Origin: JBMNQI01 sp050944055
GTDB lineage: Bacteria; Bacillota; Clostridia; Oscillospirales; Oscillospiraceae
Assembly: GCA_050944055.1 (NCBI GenBank)
Contig: JBMNQI010000054.1
Coordinates: 1 to 15,114 of the forward strand
Reading direction: 5' to 3'
Length of the DNA: 15,114 nucleotides
This document shows positions 1-5,123 of this stretch, piece by piece. The translations under genes and the position numbers were made by a program. A model generated the notes under the pieces. That model did no database searches, was not told where the DNA came from, and worked only from the letters and a program-made list of their open reading frames with translations. Positions within the stretch are counted from its first letter, which is position 1; every line of letters begins with the position of its first letter.

Positions 1-6
1 GTACGA

Positions 7-184
7 CCGGGATTTCCTTGCAGAATAGCAAGCAAATCCGGTGAGTACCCACACCGGAGCTTGCCATTCTGGCAAGCAATGCACGGCGGTACCCACTTCT
101 CATTACCTGCCAACTGCGAAATGCACTTGGCAAGCAATGCTCGTGTTTATGCACCCGTGCAATCTTGTTGGGGAAATGCCCCAA
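7..184. other. oriT-like region: clustered inverted and direct repeats
   Basis: Visible structures: an imperfect hairpin at 7-41 (CTTGC 17-21 with GCAAG 28-32, extended by GATTT 11-15 with AAATC 34-38); an alternative perfect 7-bp inverted repeat at 37-43/52-58; immediately next to it a perfect 8-bp inverted repeat GCTTGCCA (59-66)/TGGCAAGC (70-77); a 6-bp pair at 108-113/127-132; and a hairpin TTGGGG (168-173)/CCCCAA (179-184). The 13-mer TGGCAAGCAATGC is repeated at 70-82 and 128-140, and GTACCCAC at 45-52 and 89-96. Such repeats next to a MobC-like gene are typical of transfer origins of clostridial mobilizable elements. The nic site cannot be placed from the sequence alone. Confidence 0.45.
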
Positions 185-257
185 ACCCCTGAACGATTTC
201 AGAGGAATCGGCTGCGCTCCTGCGGAGCTGAACATCAATCTATCTTCGGAAAGTGAG

Positions 258-461
258 TCAGGGATTTTTGGTTTCACGGCGTTCAGGCATATCCGGTTTT
301 TTCTCATATCTGTCGATCGCCACTTGGCGAAGGTAAGCGCTCATATTCTCTATCCCAAGCTGCGCCATATTCGCCTTTATCAAGCCGAGTTCTCTTTCAT
401 CTACGAAAAATTTGACCTGTATCGGTCGTTGACGGATTGCGGGTTTTCGCTTTTCTGACAT
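258..461 (-). CDS. short MobC-like relaxosome accessory protein
   Basis: A basic 67-residue protein. Residues about 14-52 resemble the N-terminal ribbon-helix-helix-like part of MobC plasmid mobilization proteins of Firmicutes, around the segment MAQLGIENMSAYLRQVAIDR. Such proteins bind oriT DNA and help the relaxase nick it. Family members are usually about 110-120 residues and continue into a helical C-terminal part; here the protein stops after ERRETKNP, so it is either a naturally short DNA-binding relative or a truncated MobC. Translation probably starts at ATG 461, after a GAGG site 8 bases upstream. It is the last gene of a leftward series of four, 48 bp after the 510-809 gene, and faces the oriT-like repeats. 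No relaxase is present in the window; it would lie further left. Confidence 0.6.
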   Translation of the reverse strand: MSEKRKPAIRQRPIQVKFFVDERELGLIKANMAQLGIENMSAYLRQVAIDRYEKKPDMPERRETKNP

Positions 462-509
462 TAACTGTACCTCAAAATCAGAATCGAGCCATTAAAAGCA
501 CGAATTTTT

Positions 510-809
510 TTATCCAAGAACTTCTTTGCAATATGCTATTTCTTCGGGAGAGAACAGGGATTGATATTCAGGTTTGCAAACAGAATTTTCCATCGTTAAA
601 TCTAATCTCCCGTAAAGACACAGCGTAGTAAAACCGTCTGATGTATTTCCTGTTTGGAGAGCATTTGCAATTAGCCGTTTAGCCGTTTCAACACCACCAT
701 ACTTGGCTATCATCTGGTTAAAACGTGTGGGATTGTATCTACATTCTTTTTTTGCATGAAGCATCTTGGCGCGGATTTCCTCTTCAAATTTAATAGCCAA
801 TGGGTCCAT
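510..809 (-). CDS. small protein of unknown function with YGGVETAKRL motif
   Basis: A 99-residue, apparently soluble and mostly helical protein; no signal peptide or membrane segment is visible. The central segment YGGVETAKRLIANA (residues about 37-50), followed by a GRLDLTMEN stretch and a C-terminal LFSPEEIAYCKEVL, resembles a small domain I recall from hypothetical proteins in accessory regions of many bacteria; its biochemical role is unknown to me. Start ATG 809 is supported by the strong site AAGGAGGG 7 bases upstream. It lies 27 bp downstream of the zinc-ribbon gene on the same strand and probably shares its transcript. The real-gene call rests on the ribosome binding site, operon spacing and motif, not on a known function. 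Confidence 0.7.
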   Translation of the reverse strand: MDPLAIKFEEEIRAKMLHAKKECRYNPTRFNQMIAKYGGVETAKRLIANALQTGNTSDGFTTLCLYGRLDLTMENSVCKPEYQSLFSPEEIAYCKEVLG

Positions 810-836
810 GTGCCTACCCTCCTTGCAACGTCTTTG

Positions 837-1067
837 TCAAACTTTTCGCTCAAATACTTTTCCGCATTTTTGACATATAAATTTCGTTTTCCCATGTTTT
901 CCGTTAATACCTGTTGCAATACCGACAGCAGTTCCCAATGGATTGAATAAACTGCCAATTGCTCCACCGACAGCGGCTTTGCCAAAAGAAAACTTTGTTT
1001 TAGTTGAAATGGGAACTACATTTGTGCTGTTGCAGAATATATTGGGACAACGAATTGTTTTCGCCAC
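837..1067 (-). CDS. zinc-ribbon protein with glycine-rich hydrophobic middle
   Basis: A 76-residue protein with two cysteine pairs: C7 and C12 near the N-terminus (CPNIFC) and C65/C68 near the C-terminus (CQKC), fitting one zinc ribbon. Between them, residues about 28-55 are rich in Gly, Ala and Ile (GKAAVGGAIGSLFNPLGTAVG) and look like a glycine-zipper or membrane-associating stretch inserted between the two knuckles. The start is GTG 1067: the site AAGGAGG lies 9 bases upstream and overlaps the stop of the preceding lipoprotein gene, which indicates coupled expression. The gap to that gene is 14 bp. The function is unknown; a DNA, RNA or membrane adaptor would all fit. Confidence 0.7.
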   Translation of the reverse strand: MAKTIRCPNIFCNSTNVVPISTKTKFSFGKAAVGGAIGSLFNPLGTAVGIATGINGKHGKTKFICQKCGKVFERKV

Positions 1068-1081
1068 TTTGATGCGCCTCC

Positions 1082-1897
1082 TTATTGTTCAAGTGGTTCA
1101 AGGGTAATAATCCCCGATACCGTCAGGCTCACATAGTATCCATCTGGAATAAAGATTTCTTGAATTTCACCATATTGTGAAAAAGAGTAAGTAGCATATT
1201 CATCGTCATTTTCTGGATTGCCAACATACACGTTACAGGCAGTTGCCACGTAATCGTATTGCTTGGGGTTAGAAGCATTCATAACTAAATACTTTCCACT
1301 GGGGATATAATATTCGTAATCGCCGTATTCCGTTTCTTTGCCCCAAGGACCCCTCATTGAAGAGTTAAGATAGTAAATGTTGGGGTTCCTGCTGCTCTCG
1401 TTTACACCGCTGCCGTAAGGATTATTTCCCGGAACAGCAGGAAATTTTCCGTCTGCTACACAATCGGCATATTCGCTTGACGCAAGCCACTTCTCTGTCT
1501 CAGTGCTGTAATTTTCAGGGGGCGTACTTGTTTCTGAGTGTCCCGCCGAATCGGTTGTAATCTCCTCGTTCTTGCTCGGAAAGGTATGATAAGAAACTAT
1601 GATTGCAACAGTTTTATCAAACGTGTCTCCCGCACGAAACGAACCGTCTCCGTCAATAGTTACTTCTTCTACTTCCCCATCTTTCGTCAGCCATCCCGTA
1701 ACGAGGTCCTCTATTGTTTTTGTCTGGATATTTACGAATCCTGCCGCAGATATATCGTTCACTACATCTTGATAATTTTTGCCTTTGCAATCATTTGCAG
1801 ACACTGGAACTTTCAGAAGATCCGAGGAATCCTGCGAACAAGCAGCTAATAACAAACACAACATTATGGATAGCCACAATGCGATAGTACGTTTCAT
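1082..1897 (-). CDS. lipoprotein with PASTA-like domain and beta-rich C-terminal domain
   Basis: A 271-residue exported protein. Residues 1-20 form a lipoprotein signal peptide ending in the lipobox LLAAC, with Cys20 as the predicted acylation site. Residues about 25-100 resemble a PASTA-like repeat common in Firmicutes lipoproteins (GKNYQDVVNDISAAGF, then TGWLTKDGEVEEV). A Ser/Thr/Glu-rich linker follows, then a domain of about 130 residues rich in Tyr, Gly and Asn and in predicted strands (IPSGKYLVMNA, IFIPDGYYVSLTVSG) that I do not recognise. ATG 1897 is chosen because GGAGG lies just upstream; an in-frame TTG at 1912 would overlap that site. It is the first gene of the leftward accessory operon. 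A surface sensor or binding role is possible but is inference. Confidence 0.8.
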   Translation of the reverse strand: MKRTIALWLSIMLCLLLAACSQDSSDLLKVPVSANDCKGKNYQDVVNDISAAGFVNIQTKTIEDLVTGWLTKDGEVEEVTIDGDGSFRAGDTFDKTVAIIVSYHTFPSKNEEITTDSAGHSETSTPPENYSTETEKWLASSEYADCVADGKFPAVPGNNPYGSGVNESSRNPNIYYLNSSMRGPWGKETEYGDYEYYIPSGKYLVMNASNPKQYDYVATACNVYVGNPENDDEYATYSFSQYGEIQEIFIPDGYYVSLTVSGIITLEPLEQ

Positions 1898-1934
1898 AGA
1901 AAAGCCCTCCAAAATCGTCAGAGTGTGTACACAT

Positions 1935-1964
1935 ATTATAGCACAATAACAAGAACTCTTTCAA
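1935..1964 (-). promoter_or_regulatory. sigma-A promoter of the accessory operon
   Basis: On the minus strand TTGAAA (1964-1959) is followed by an 18-base spacer and a perfect TATAAT (1940-1935). The ATG of the lipoprotein gene starts 38 bases downstream of the -10 box. The three or four leftward genes have no other obvious promoter. Confidence 0.8.
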
Positions 1965-2260
1965 GCTGTCTGCGGAAATTTATCGTTTATAGCAGGTCAT
2001 TTGCTACAAGCATTCGGCGTTTGCGCGTTTTTGATGAAGTCGTGTGTACTTCGCATCGATCCTTGATCTATCAGCTTTACGATTTATAGGGAAAGTTATT
2101 GCAAACGGAAAAGTTCATTCTATTCAGCGAACGCTGTTTATTGTAGCGCGATTCACTATTCAGGAGTGCTTTCATTACCGAGATGACAACTATTTCACCC
2201 TTTTCACTATCCTTACCTTACAGAACAGAAAATAGGCGATTTTCAACCCTTAGCTGTACA
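1965..2260. other. intergenic stretch without a convincing gene
   Basis: AT-rich DNA between the accessory operon promoter and the minus-strand terminator hairpin. Short open frames exist on the plus strand (for example 2044-2235), but none has a ribosome binding site, recognisable motif or codon use like its neighbours. No tRNA gene, recombinase remnant or terminal repeat was recognised. If the element has a right junction in this window, it is probably here or in the next 180 bases. Confidence 0.5.
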
Positions 2261-2302
2261 AAAACAGGCAGCACCCAACCGAAGTTGAGTGCCGCCTGTT
2301 TT
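2256..2302 (-). terminator. strong intrinsic terminator, UUCG-capped, minus strand
   Basis: The arms 2261-2279 and 2284-2302 pair over 19 positions around the loop 2280-2283. Read on the plus strand, two positions (2270/2293 and 2275/2288) are mismatches; read on the minus strand both become G-U pairs, and the loop becomes the very stable UUCG closed by C-G, followed by a TTTTTG tract. The RNA that uses this hairpin is therefore almost certainly made from the minus strand. Confidence 0.75.
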
Positions 2303-2325
2303 GTTGTCCAATCCTGCTTGGCAGA

Positions 2326-2381
2326 TGCCGATTTTGTAGTTTCCTCAAATTACTGTCTTATCGGCACACGGCTAAGGCCGT
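2326..2381. other. two further hairpins beside the UUCG terminator
   Basis: TGCCGAT (2326-2332) pairs perfectly with ATCGGCA (2360-2366) and encloses an inner stem, 2336-2342 with 2347-2353, containing one G-U pair and the loop CCTC. Directly after it ACGGC (2368-2372) pairs with GCCGT (2377-2381), followed by a T-rich run that could act as a weak plus-strand terminator. Together with the terminator these three hairpins could form one structured minus-strand RNA of about 130 bases, but no clear minus-strand promoter is visible. Confidence 0.4.
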
Positions 2382-2439
2382 CCGTTTCTTTTTGAATGAA
2401 AAAATTTACAAAGTTTACATTTTGATTACGTTTTTCCCC

Positions 2440-2468
2440 TTGACACACCTTCCAAATGGTGGTATGAT
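2440..2468 (+). promoter_or_regulatory. sigma-A promoter of the M23 peptidase gene
   Basis: A perfect TTGACA (2440-2445), a 17-base spacer and TATGAT (2463-2468) precede the peptidase start at 2519 by about 50 bases. This is one of the best promoters in the window. Confidence 0.85.
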
Positions 2469-2518
2469 ACGGCTTGTTACTAAATTGTTACACTTGCCGC
2501 TTGATCAGGGAGGTGCTT

Positions 2519-3181
2519 ATGTTAGAACACAATATCATGTTCCGCGCCCTGACGGGCGCATTGCTCCTGGCCGCTACGATAATTACTCCGGCGCTTGCGG
2601 TCAACCCGGAGGAAGACAAGGCCGGTTATGAGGTTCAAACCATAACGCTCGACCAAAGCCTGGCGCTCACCGCCGCGCGGACTGAGCTTCTTGTCGACCC
2701 GGGCCCGATGACGCTGGCGGCGGAAGAAGAAGCGGCGATGCAGCGCGAACAGGCGGAAGAGGGTCCTCAGGATCAAAAAGAGCAGGAAACAATCAATTAC
2801 ACAGCGTCCACGGGAAGTCTTATCTGGCCGGCCGAAGGCGTCTTGACCTCGCCGTTCGGACAGCGCTGGGGAAGGACGCACGAGGGTATCGACATATCAA
2901 GCAGGAAAGACAGCCCGATATACGCGGCCGACGGCGGCCTCGTTACATACGCGGGAAACAAGTCCAACGGTTACGGGAACATAGTCGTCATTTCGCATGA
3001 CAACGGAACCGAAACATGGTACGCTCACTGCAATACGCTTCTTGTGGCGGAAGGAGAGCGCGTAGCCCAGGGCCAGCAGATAGCCACAATGGGCTCGACC
3101 GGATATAGCACGGGCGTCCACCTCCATTTTGAAGTGCATGTCGGCGGAGAGCCCTGCGACCCGGTAAGCTACCTGCCGTAA
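2519..3181 (+). CDS. secreted M23 family metallopeptidase (LytM-like)
   Basis: A 220-residue exported peptidoglycan hydrolase candidate. Residues about 1-27 are a signal peptide (hydrophobic LTGALLLAATIITPALA with an ALA-type cleavage site). A Glu/Gln-rich linker reaches to about residue 95, and the M23 domain fills 100-220. The zinc ligands are visible as H121 and D125 in HEGIDI and H203 in HLHFEV; H170 and H201 are the usual catalytic histidines. M23 enzymes cut peptide cross-bridges of the cell wall, and all key residues are present, so it should be active. Start ATG 2519 follows a GGGAGGT site; an in-frame ATG at 2474 lies too near the promoter. It is a single-gene unit with its own promoter and terminator. 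Confidence 0.9.
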   Translation: MLEHNIMFRALTGALLLAATIITPALAVNPEEDKAGYEVQTITLDQSLALTAARTELLVDPGPMTLAAEEEAAMQREQAEEGPQDQKEQETINYTASTGSLIWPAEGVLTSPFGQRWGRTHEGIDISSRKDSPIYAADGGLVTYAGNKSNGYGNIVVISHDNGTETWYAHCNTLLVAEGERVAQGQQIATMGSTGYSTGVHLHFEVHVGGEPCDPVSYLP

Positions 3182-3199
3182 ATATATACATAAGAATAG

Positions 3200-3233
3200 G
3201 GCTGACGGTAAAAACGCCGTCAGCTCTTTATTT
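3200..3233 (+). terminator. terminator of the M23 peptidase gene
   Basis: GCTGACGG (3201-3208) pairs perfectly with CCGTCAGC (3217-3224), followed by the T-rich TCTTTATTT. It lies 19 bases after the stop codon. Confidence 0.8.
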
Positions 3234-3261
3234 GCCTCCTGGCCTTCGGAGGGCTTTTACG

Positions 3262-3291
3262 CGAAACACTCCCGCCTTGCGGCGGGAGTGT
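3262..3291 (-). terminator. terminator of the trigger-factor-like lipoprotein gene
   Basis: A perfect 11-bp stem, 3266-3276 with 3281-3291, closes on a four-base loop six bases after the stop codon of the leftward gene. On the minus strand only a short TTT follows, so it is a weaker intrinsic terminator than its stem suggests. With the rightward terminator it separates two convergent genes. Confidence 0.65.
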
Positions 3292-3297
3292 CCCAGG

Positions 3298-4410
3298 CTA
3301 CTGAATGCTCGCGTTGTTCGCTATGAAATCAGGTATTAGCATGAACTGCAGGATTGTCATTTTAATATAAGGAAGGCCGTACGCGTCCTTATACTGCTCA
3401 AAGCCGGAGGAAGCGACGTCGTCGTCGGTGACTGTCAGGCCCTCCTGCTCCGCGATAGCCTGGCAGGCCAGATAATAAACCGCGCTCTGAACATAGCCTG
3501 CGTTATTCGCCTCAATATAGGCGTCGACCGACTCATAGCCTGTGTAAGCCGTTATGAATTCGTCGCGCTCCATCTGGTACTGGGCGGCCTGGAATTCATA
3601 ATTATTGAGGTCGCAGTCAATAATAAAATCAAGCAGGCTCTGCGGGACCTTCTCGTATGACGTCTCGGCCAGAAGCTGCTGGGCGAACTCATACTTTTGC
3701 GCCATGACCATCTGGCTCTTTATATACTCGACAAGTTCGTCGGCATTTTCAAACCCGATCTCCTGGGATATTTCGTCCGTCAGCTCCGCATTAATCGCTT
3801 CGCCCTCTATATAGTTTATAGTTACCTTGAAAACCGCGTCCTTGCCGCTCAGCTCCTCATTTCCGTAGTCTTCGGGAAAAGTGACGTTGACGTCCAGGGT
3901 CTCGCCCGGAACATGGCCGATAAGCTGCTCAAGAAAATCGTCTATATACTGCGTGACGCCTATCGTCACAAAAGTGCCCGCGCCCTGTGTGCTGCCGCCC
4001 TCGAATTCAACCCCGTCTATGGAGCCGACATAATCAATATTGACCGTGTCGCCTTCCTCGACAGCGCGGTCCGTTATCTGCTCATACTGCGTGTAGCGGC
4101 TCATTATGCCGTCTATCTGCGCTTGTACGTCCTCGTCGGAAGCGGTCAGCACTTCGGCGGGGACGCTGATTCCCTTATAGTCCGGAAGTTTGACATAGTC
4201 GGAAGCGTCGACGCCCTTAAAAAAGCCATTTTCGTCCAGGGCAGCGCTGTAATCAAAGGTTGAGATGTCGGGGCCCGTATCCGCAGGTGGCTGCGTTACA
4301 GCGGCCGGTGTTTCGGGTACGTCCTCCGGATAGCCGCTTTTCGAGCAGCCCGCGGCCAGAGCCGTCAGCATAAGCGCCGCTAGTATAAGGGCGATTAGTC
4401 TCTTTGTCAT
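3298..4410 (-). CDS. trigger-factor-like FKBP peptidyl-prolyl isomerase lipoprotein
   Basis: A 370-residue lipoprotein likely to act as a folding chaperone and prolyl isomerase outside the membrane. Residues 1-21 are a signal peptide with lipobox LAAGC (Cys22), followed by a Pro/Asp-rich linker. Residues about 117-201 form an FKBP domain (GDTVNIDYVG, VEFEGGS, then FPEDYGNEELSGKDAVFKV), and about 205-355 resemble the helical chaperone arms of trigger factor. The N-terminal ribosome-binding domain of cytosolic trigger factor is absent, which fits an extracytoplasmic role. ATG 4410 follows AAAGGATG. It is transcribed alone, convergent with the M23 gene and divergent from rpsO. Activity of the isomerase site cannot be judged from sequence alone. 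Confidence 0.85.
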   Translation of the reverse strand: MTKRLIALILAALMLTALAAGCSKSGYPEDVPETPAAVTQPPADTGPDISTFDYSAALDENGFFKGVDASDYVKLPDYKGISVPAEVLTASDEDVQAQIDGIMSRYTQYEQITDRAVEEGDTVNIDYVGSIDGVEFEGGSTQGAGTFVTIGVTQYIDDFLEQLIGHVPGETLDVNVTFPEDYGNEELSGKDAVFKVTINYIEGEAINAELTDEISQEIGFENADELVEYIKSQMVMAQKYEFAQQLLAETSYEKVPQSLLDFIIDCDLNNYEFQAAQYQMERDEFITAYTGYESVDAYIEANNAGYVQSAVYYLACQAIAEQEGLTVTDDDVASSGFEQYKDAYGLPYIKMTILQFMLIPDFIANNASIQ

Positions 4411-4460
4411 TTTTCATCCTTTCTAAAGCGGCAGCCGCCACTTTCTTAACATATGGTAAC

Positions 4461-4489
4461 AGTATAGCACAGTTTTTTCAGTTTTGTAT
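4461..4489 (-). promoter_or_regulatory. probable promoter of the FKBP lipoprotein gene
   Basis: On the minus strand TATACT (4466-4461) is a good -10 box. The hexamer 17 bases upstream, ATACAA, is a poor -35 box, so the assignment rests mainly on the -10 element and its position about 50 bases before the start codon. Confidence 0.45.
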
Positions 4490-4562
4490 ACAGCATAAAT
4501 TTGCATCAGGTTTTAATAAATTGTAAAAATTAAGTGTGATGCTCCCGGGCTGCCATTTTTTA

Positions 4563-4589
4563 TTGACAAAGCTTTCTATTTATGATAAT
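4563..4589 (+). promoter_or_regulatory. probable promoter of rpsO
   Basis: A perfect TTGACA (4563-4568) is followed by GATAAT (4584-4589) at a slightly short 15-base spacing. Transcription from here would give an rpsO leader of about 80 bases. Confidence 0.65.
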
Positions 4590-4604
4590 GTATCAAAGCT
4601 ATGC

Positions 4605-4674
4605 GGCCTCTTGGCGCCAGGATTTCACCGGCCTTCGCTCGGAGGTTTGCGAATATATTTGAAAGGTGAAATTT
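4605..4674 (+). promoter_or_regulatory. foldable rpsO leader that can hide the ribosome binding site
   Basis: ATTTCACC (4622-4629) is perfectly complementary to GGTGAAAT (4665-4672), which contains the ribosome binding site of rpsO; two G-U pairs extend the helix to 4620/4674. Inside it TTCGC (4634-4638) pairs with GCGAA (4649-4653), leaving the loop TCGGAGGTTT, which can in turn pair with 4605-4611 upstream as a pseudoknot (four Watson-Crick and three G-U pairs). Ribosomal protein S15 represses its own mRNA in several bacteria by binding such leaders; that this leader does so is inference. Confidence 0.5.
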
Positions 4675-4677
4675 AAG

Positions 4678-4944
4678 ATGATTCTCAAAGAACAAAAGAC
4701 CCAGATAATTGCCGAAAACCGCGTCCACGAGACGGACACAGGTTCCCCGGAGGTGCAGATCGCCATACTCACCGAGCGCATCAACCAGCTCACCGAGCAC
4801 CTCAAAATCCACAAGAAAGACGCGCACAGCCGCCGCGGCCTGCTCAAAATGGTCGGCAAGCGGCGCAAGATGCTCGATTACCTTGCGAAAAAGGATATCG
4901 AGCGTTACCGTGCCTGCATCAGCAAGCTCGGCATCCGCAAATAA
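4678..4944 (+). CDS. rpsO: 30S ribosomal protein S15
   Basis: An 88-residue protein, the normal length of S15, which binds the central domain of 16S rRNA early in small-subunit assembly. The family signature is clear: HETDTGSPEVQIAILTERI near the N-terminus, then LTEHLKIHKKDAHSRRGLL and the basic MVGKRRKMLDYL. ATG 4678 is chosen because it gives the family N-terminus (MILKEQK) and a well-placed AAAGGTGA upstream; an in-frame GTG at 4666 would overlap that site. rpsO is followed by pnp, the conserved pair found in many bacteria. Its leader may regulate translation. Confidence 0.97.
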   Translation: MILKEQKTQIIAENRVHETDTGSPEVQIAILTERINQLTEHLKIHKKDAHSRRGLLKMVGKRRKMLDYLAKKDIERYRACISKLGIRK

Positions 4945-4951
4945 GAAAAAA

Positions 4952-4975
4952 TGGGCGACGCGCAAGCGTCGCCCA
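4952..4975. terminator. hairpin after rpsO
   Basis: A perfect 10-bp stem, 4952-4961 with 4966-4975, on a GCAA loop lies seven bases after rpsO. On the plus strand it is followed by AAGCAG rather than a T-run; the T-run is on the minus strand (from the A-tract 4946-4951). It may block antisense transcripts, stabilise the rpsO 3' end, or be a processing site, while letting some transcription into pnp. Confidence 0.5.
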
Positions 4976-4989
4976 AAGCAGTGTAAGGA

Positions 4990-5096
4990 CTGTCGTAAGA
5001 CGACAGCCTGCGATCAGCCGATTAGCTGTAAGAACTTCTTGCTGACCGGATGATTGCCAATATGTGTGGTTCCAGCGCCGCAGGGAGCGGCGTTGG
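4990..5096 (+). promoter_or_regulatory. structured pnp leader
   Basis: Two stems precede pnp: CTGTCGT (4990-4996) with ACGACAG (5000-5006), and a 10-bp stem with one G-U pair, 5072-5081 with 5087-5096, ending nine bases before the ribosome binding site. In E. coli, PNPase controls its own mRNA through an RNase III-cut hairpin in the same place. A similar role here is suggested only by position; the sequences are not related as far as I can see. Confidence 0.4.
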
Positions 5097-5123
5097 AGGT
5101 AAGTTAGGAGAAAGTAGAAACAA

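Larger units (their letters stand above)
1..2400. mobile_element. part of a mobilizable/integrative element (approximate extent)
   Basis: This stretch is visibly AT-richer than the sequence to its right. It carries an oriT-like repeat region, a MobC-like relaxosome protein and three accessory genes that all read leftwards. The relaxase, integrase and left end are not in the window, and no att site or terminal repeat could be recognised on the right. The right limit is only a guess from the compositional change and from the first chromosomal-type promoter at 2440. The element nature is inferred from the mobilization features; it could be a decayed remnant. Confidence 0.45.

Noticed and set aside
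1..256. Short plus-strand open frames across the oriT-like repeats
   Set aside because: They run through the inverted repeats, have no ribosome binding site, and the encoded sequences resemble nothing recognisable.
2044..2235. Open frame of 63 codons on the plus strand
   Set aside because: No ribosome binding site, no recognisable motif, and AT-rich non-coding-like composition.
2256..2381. A CRISPR tracrRNA or transposon guide RNA
   Set aside because: The hairpin series resembles the tail of such RNAs superficially, but there is no repeat array, Cas9, TnpB or IscB gene in the window.
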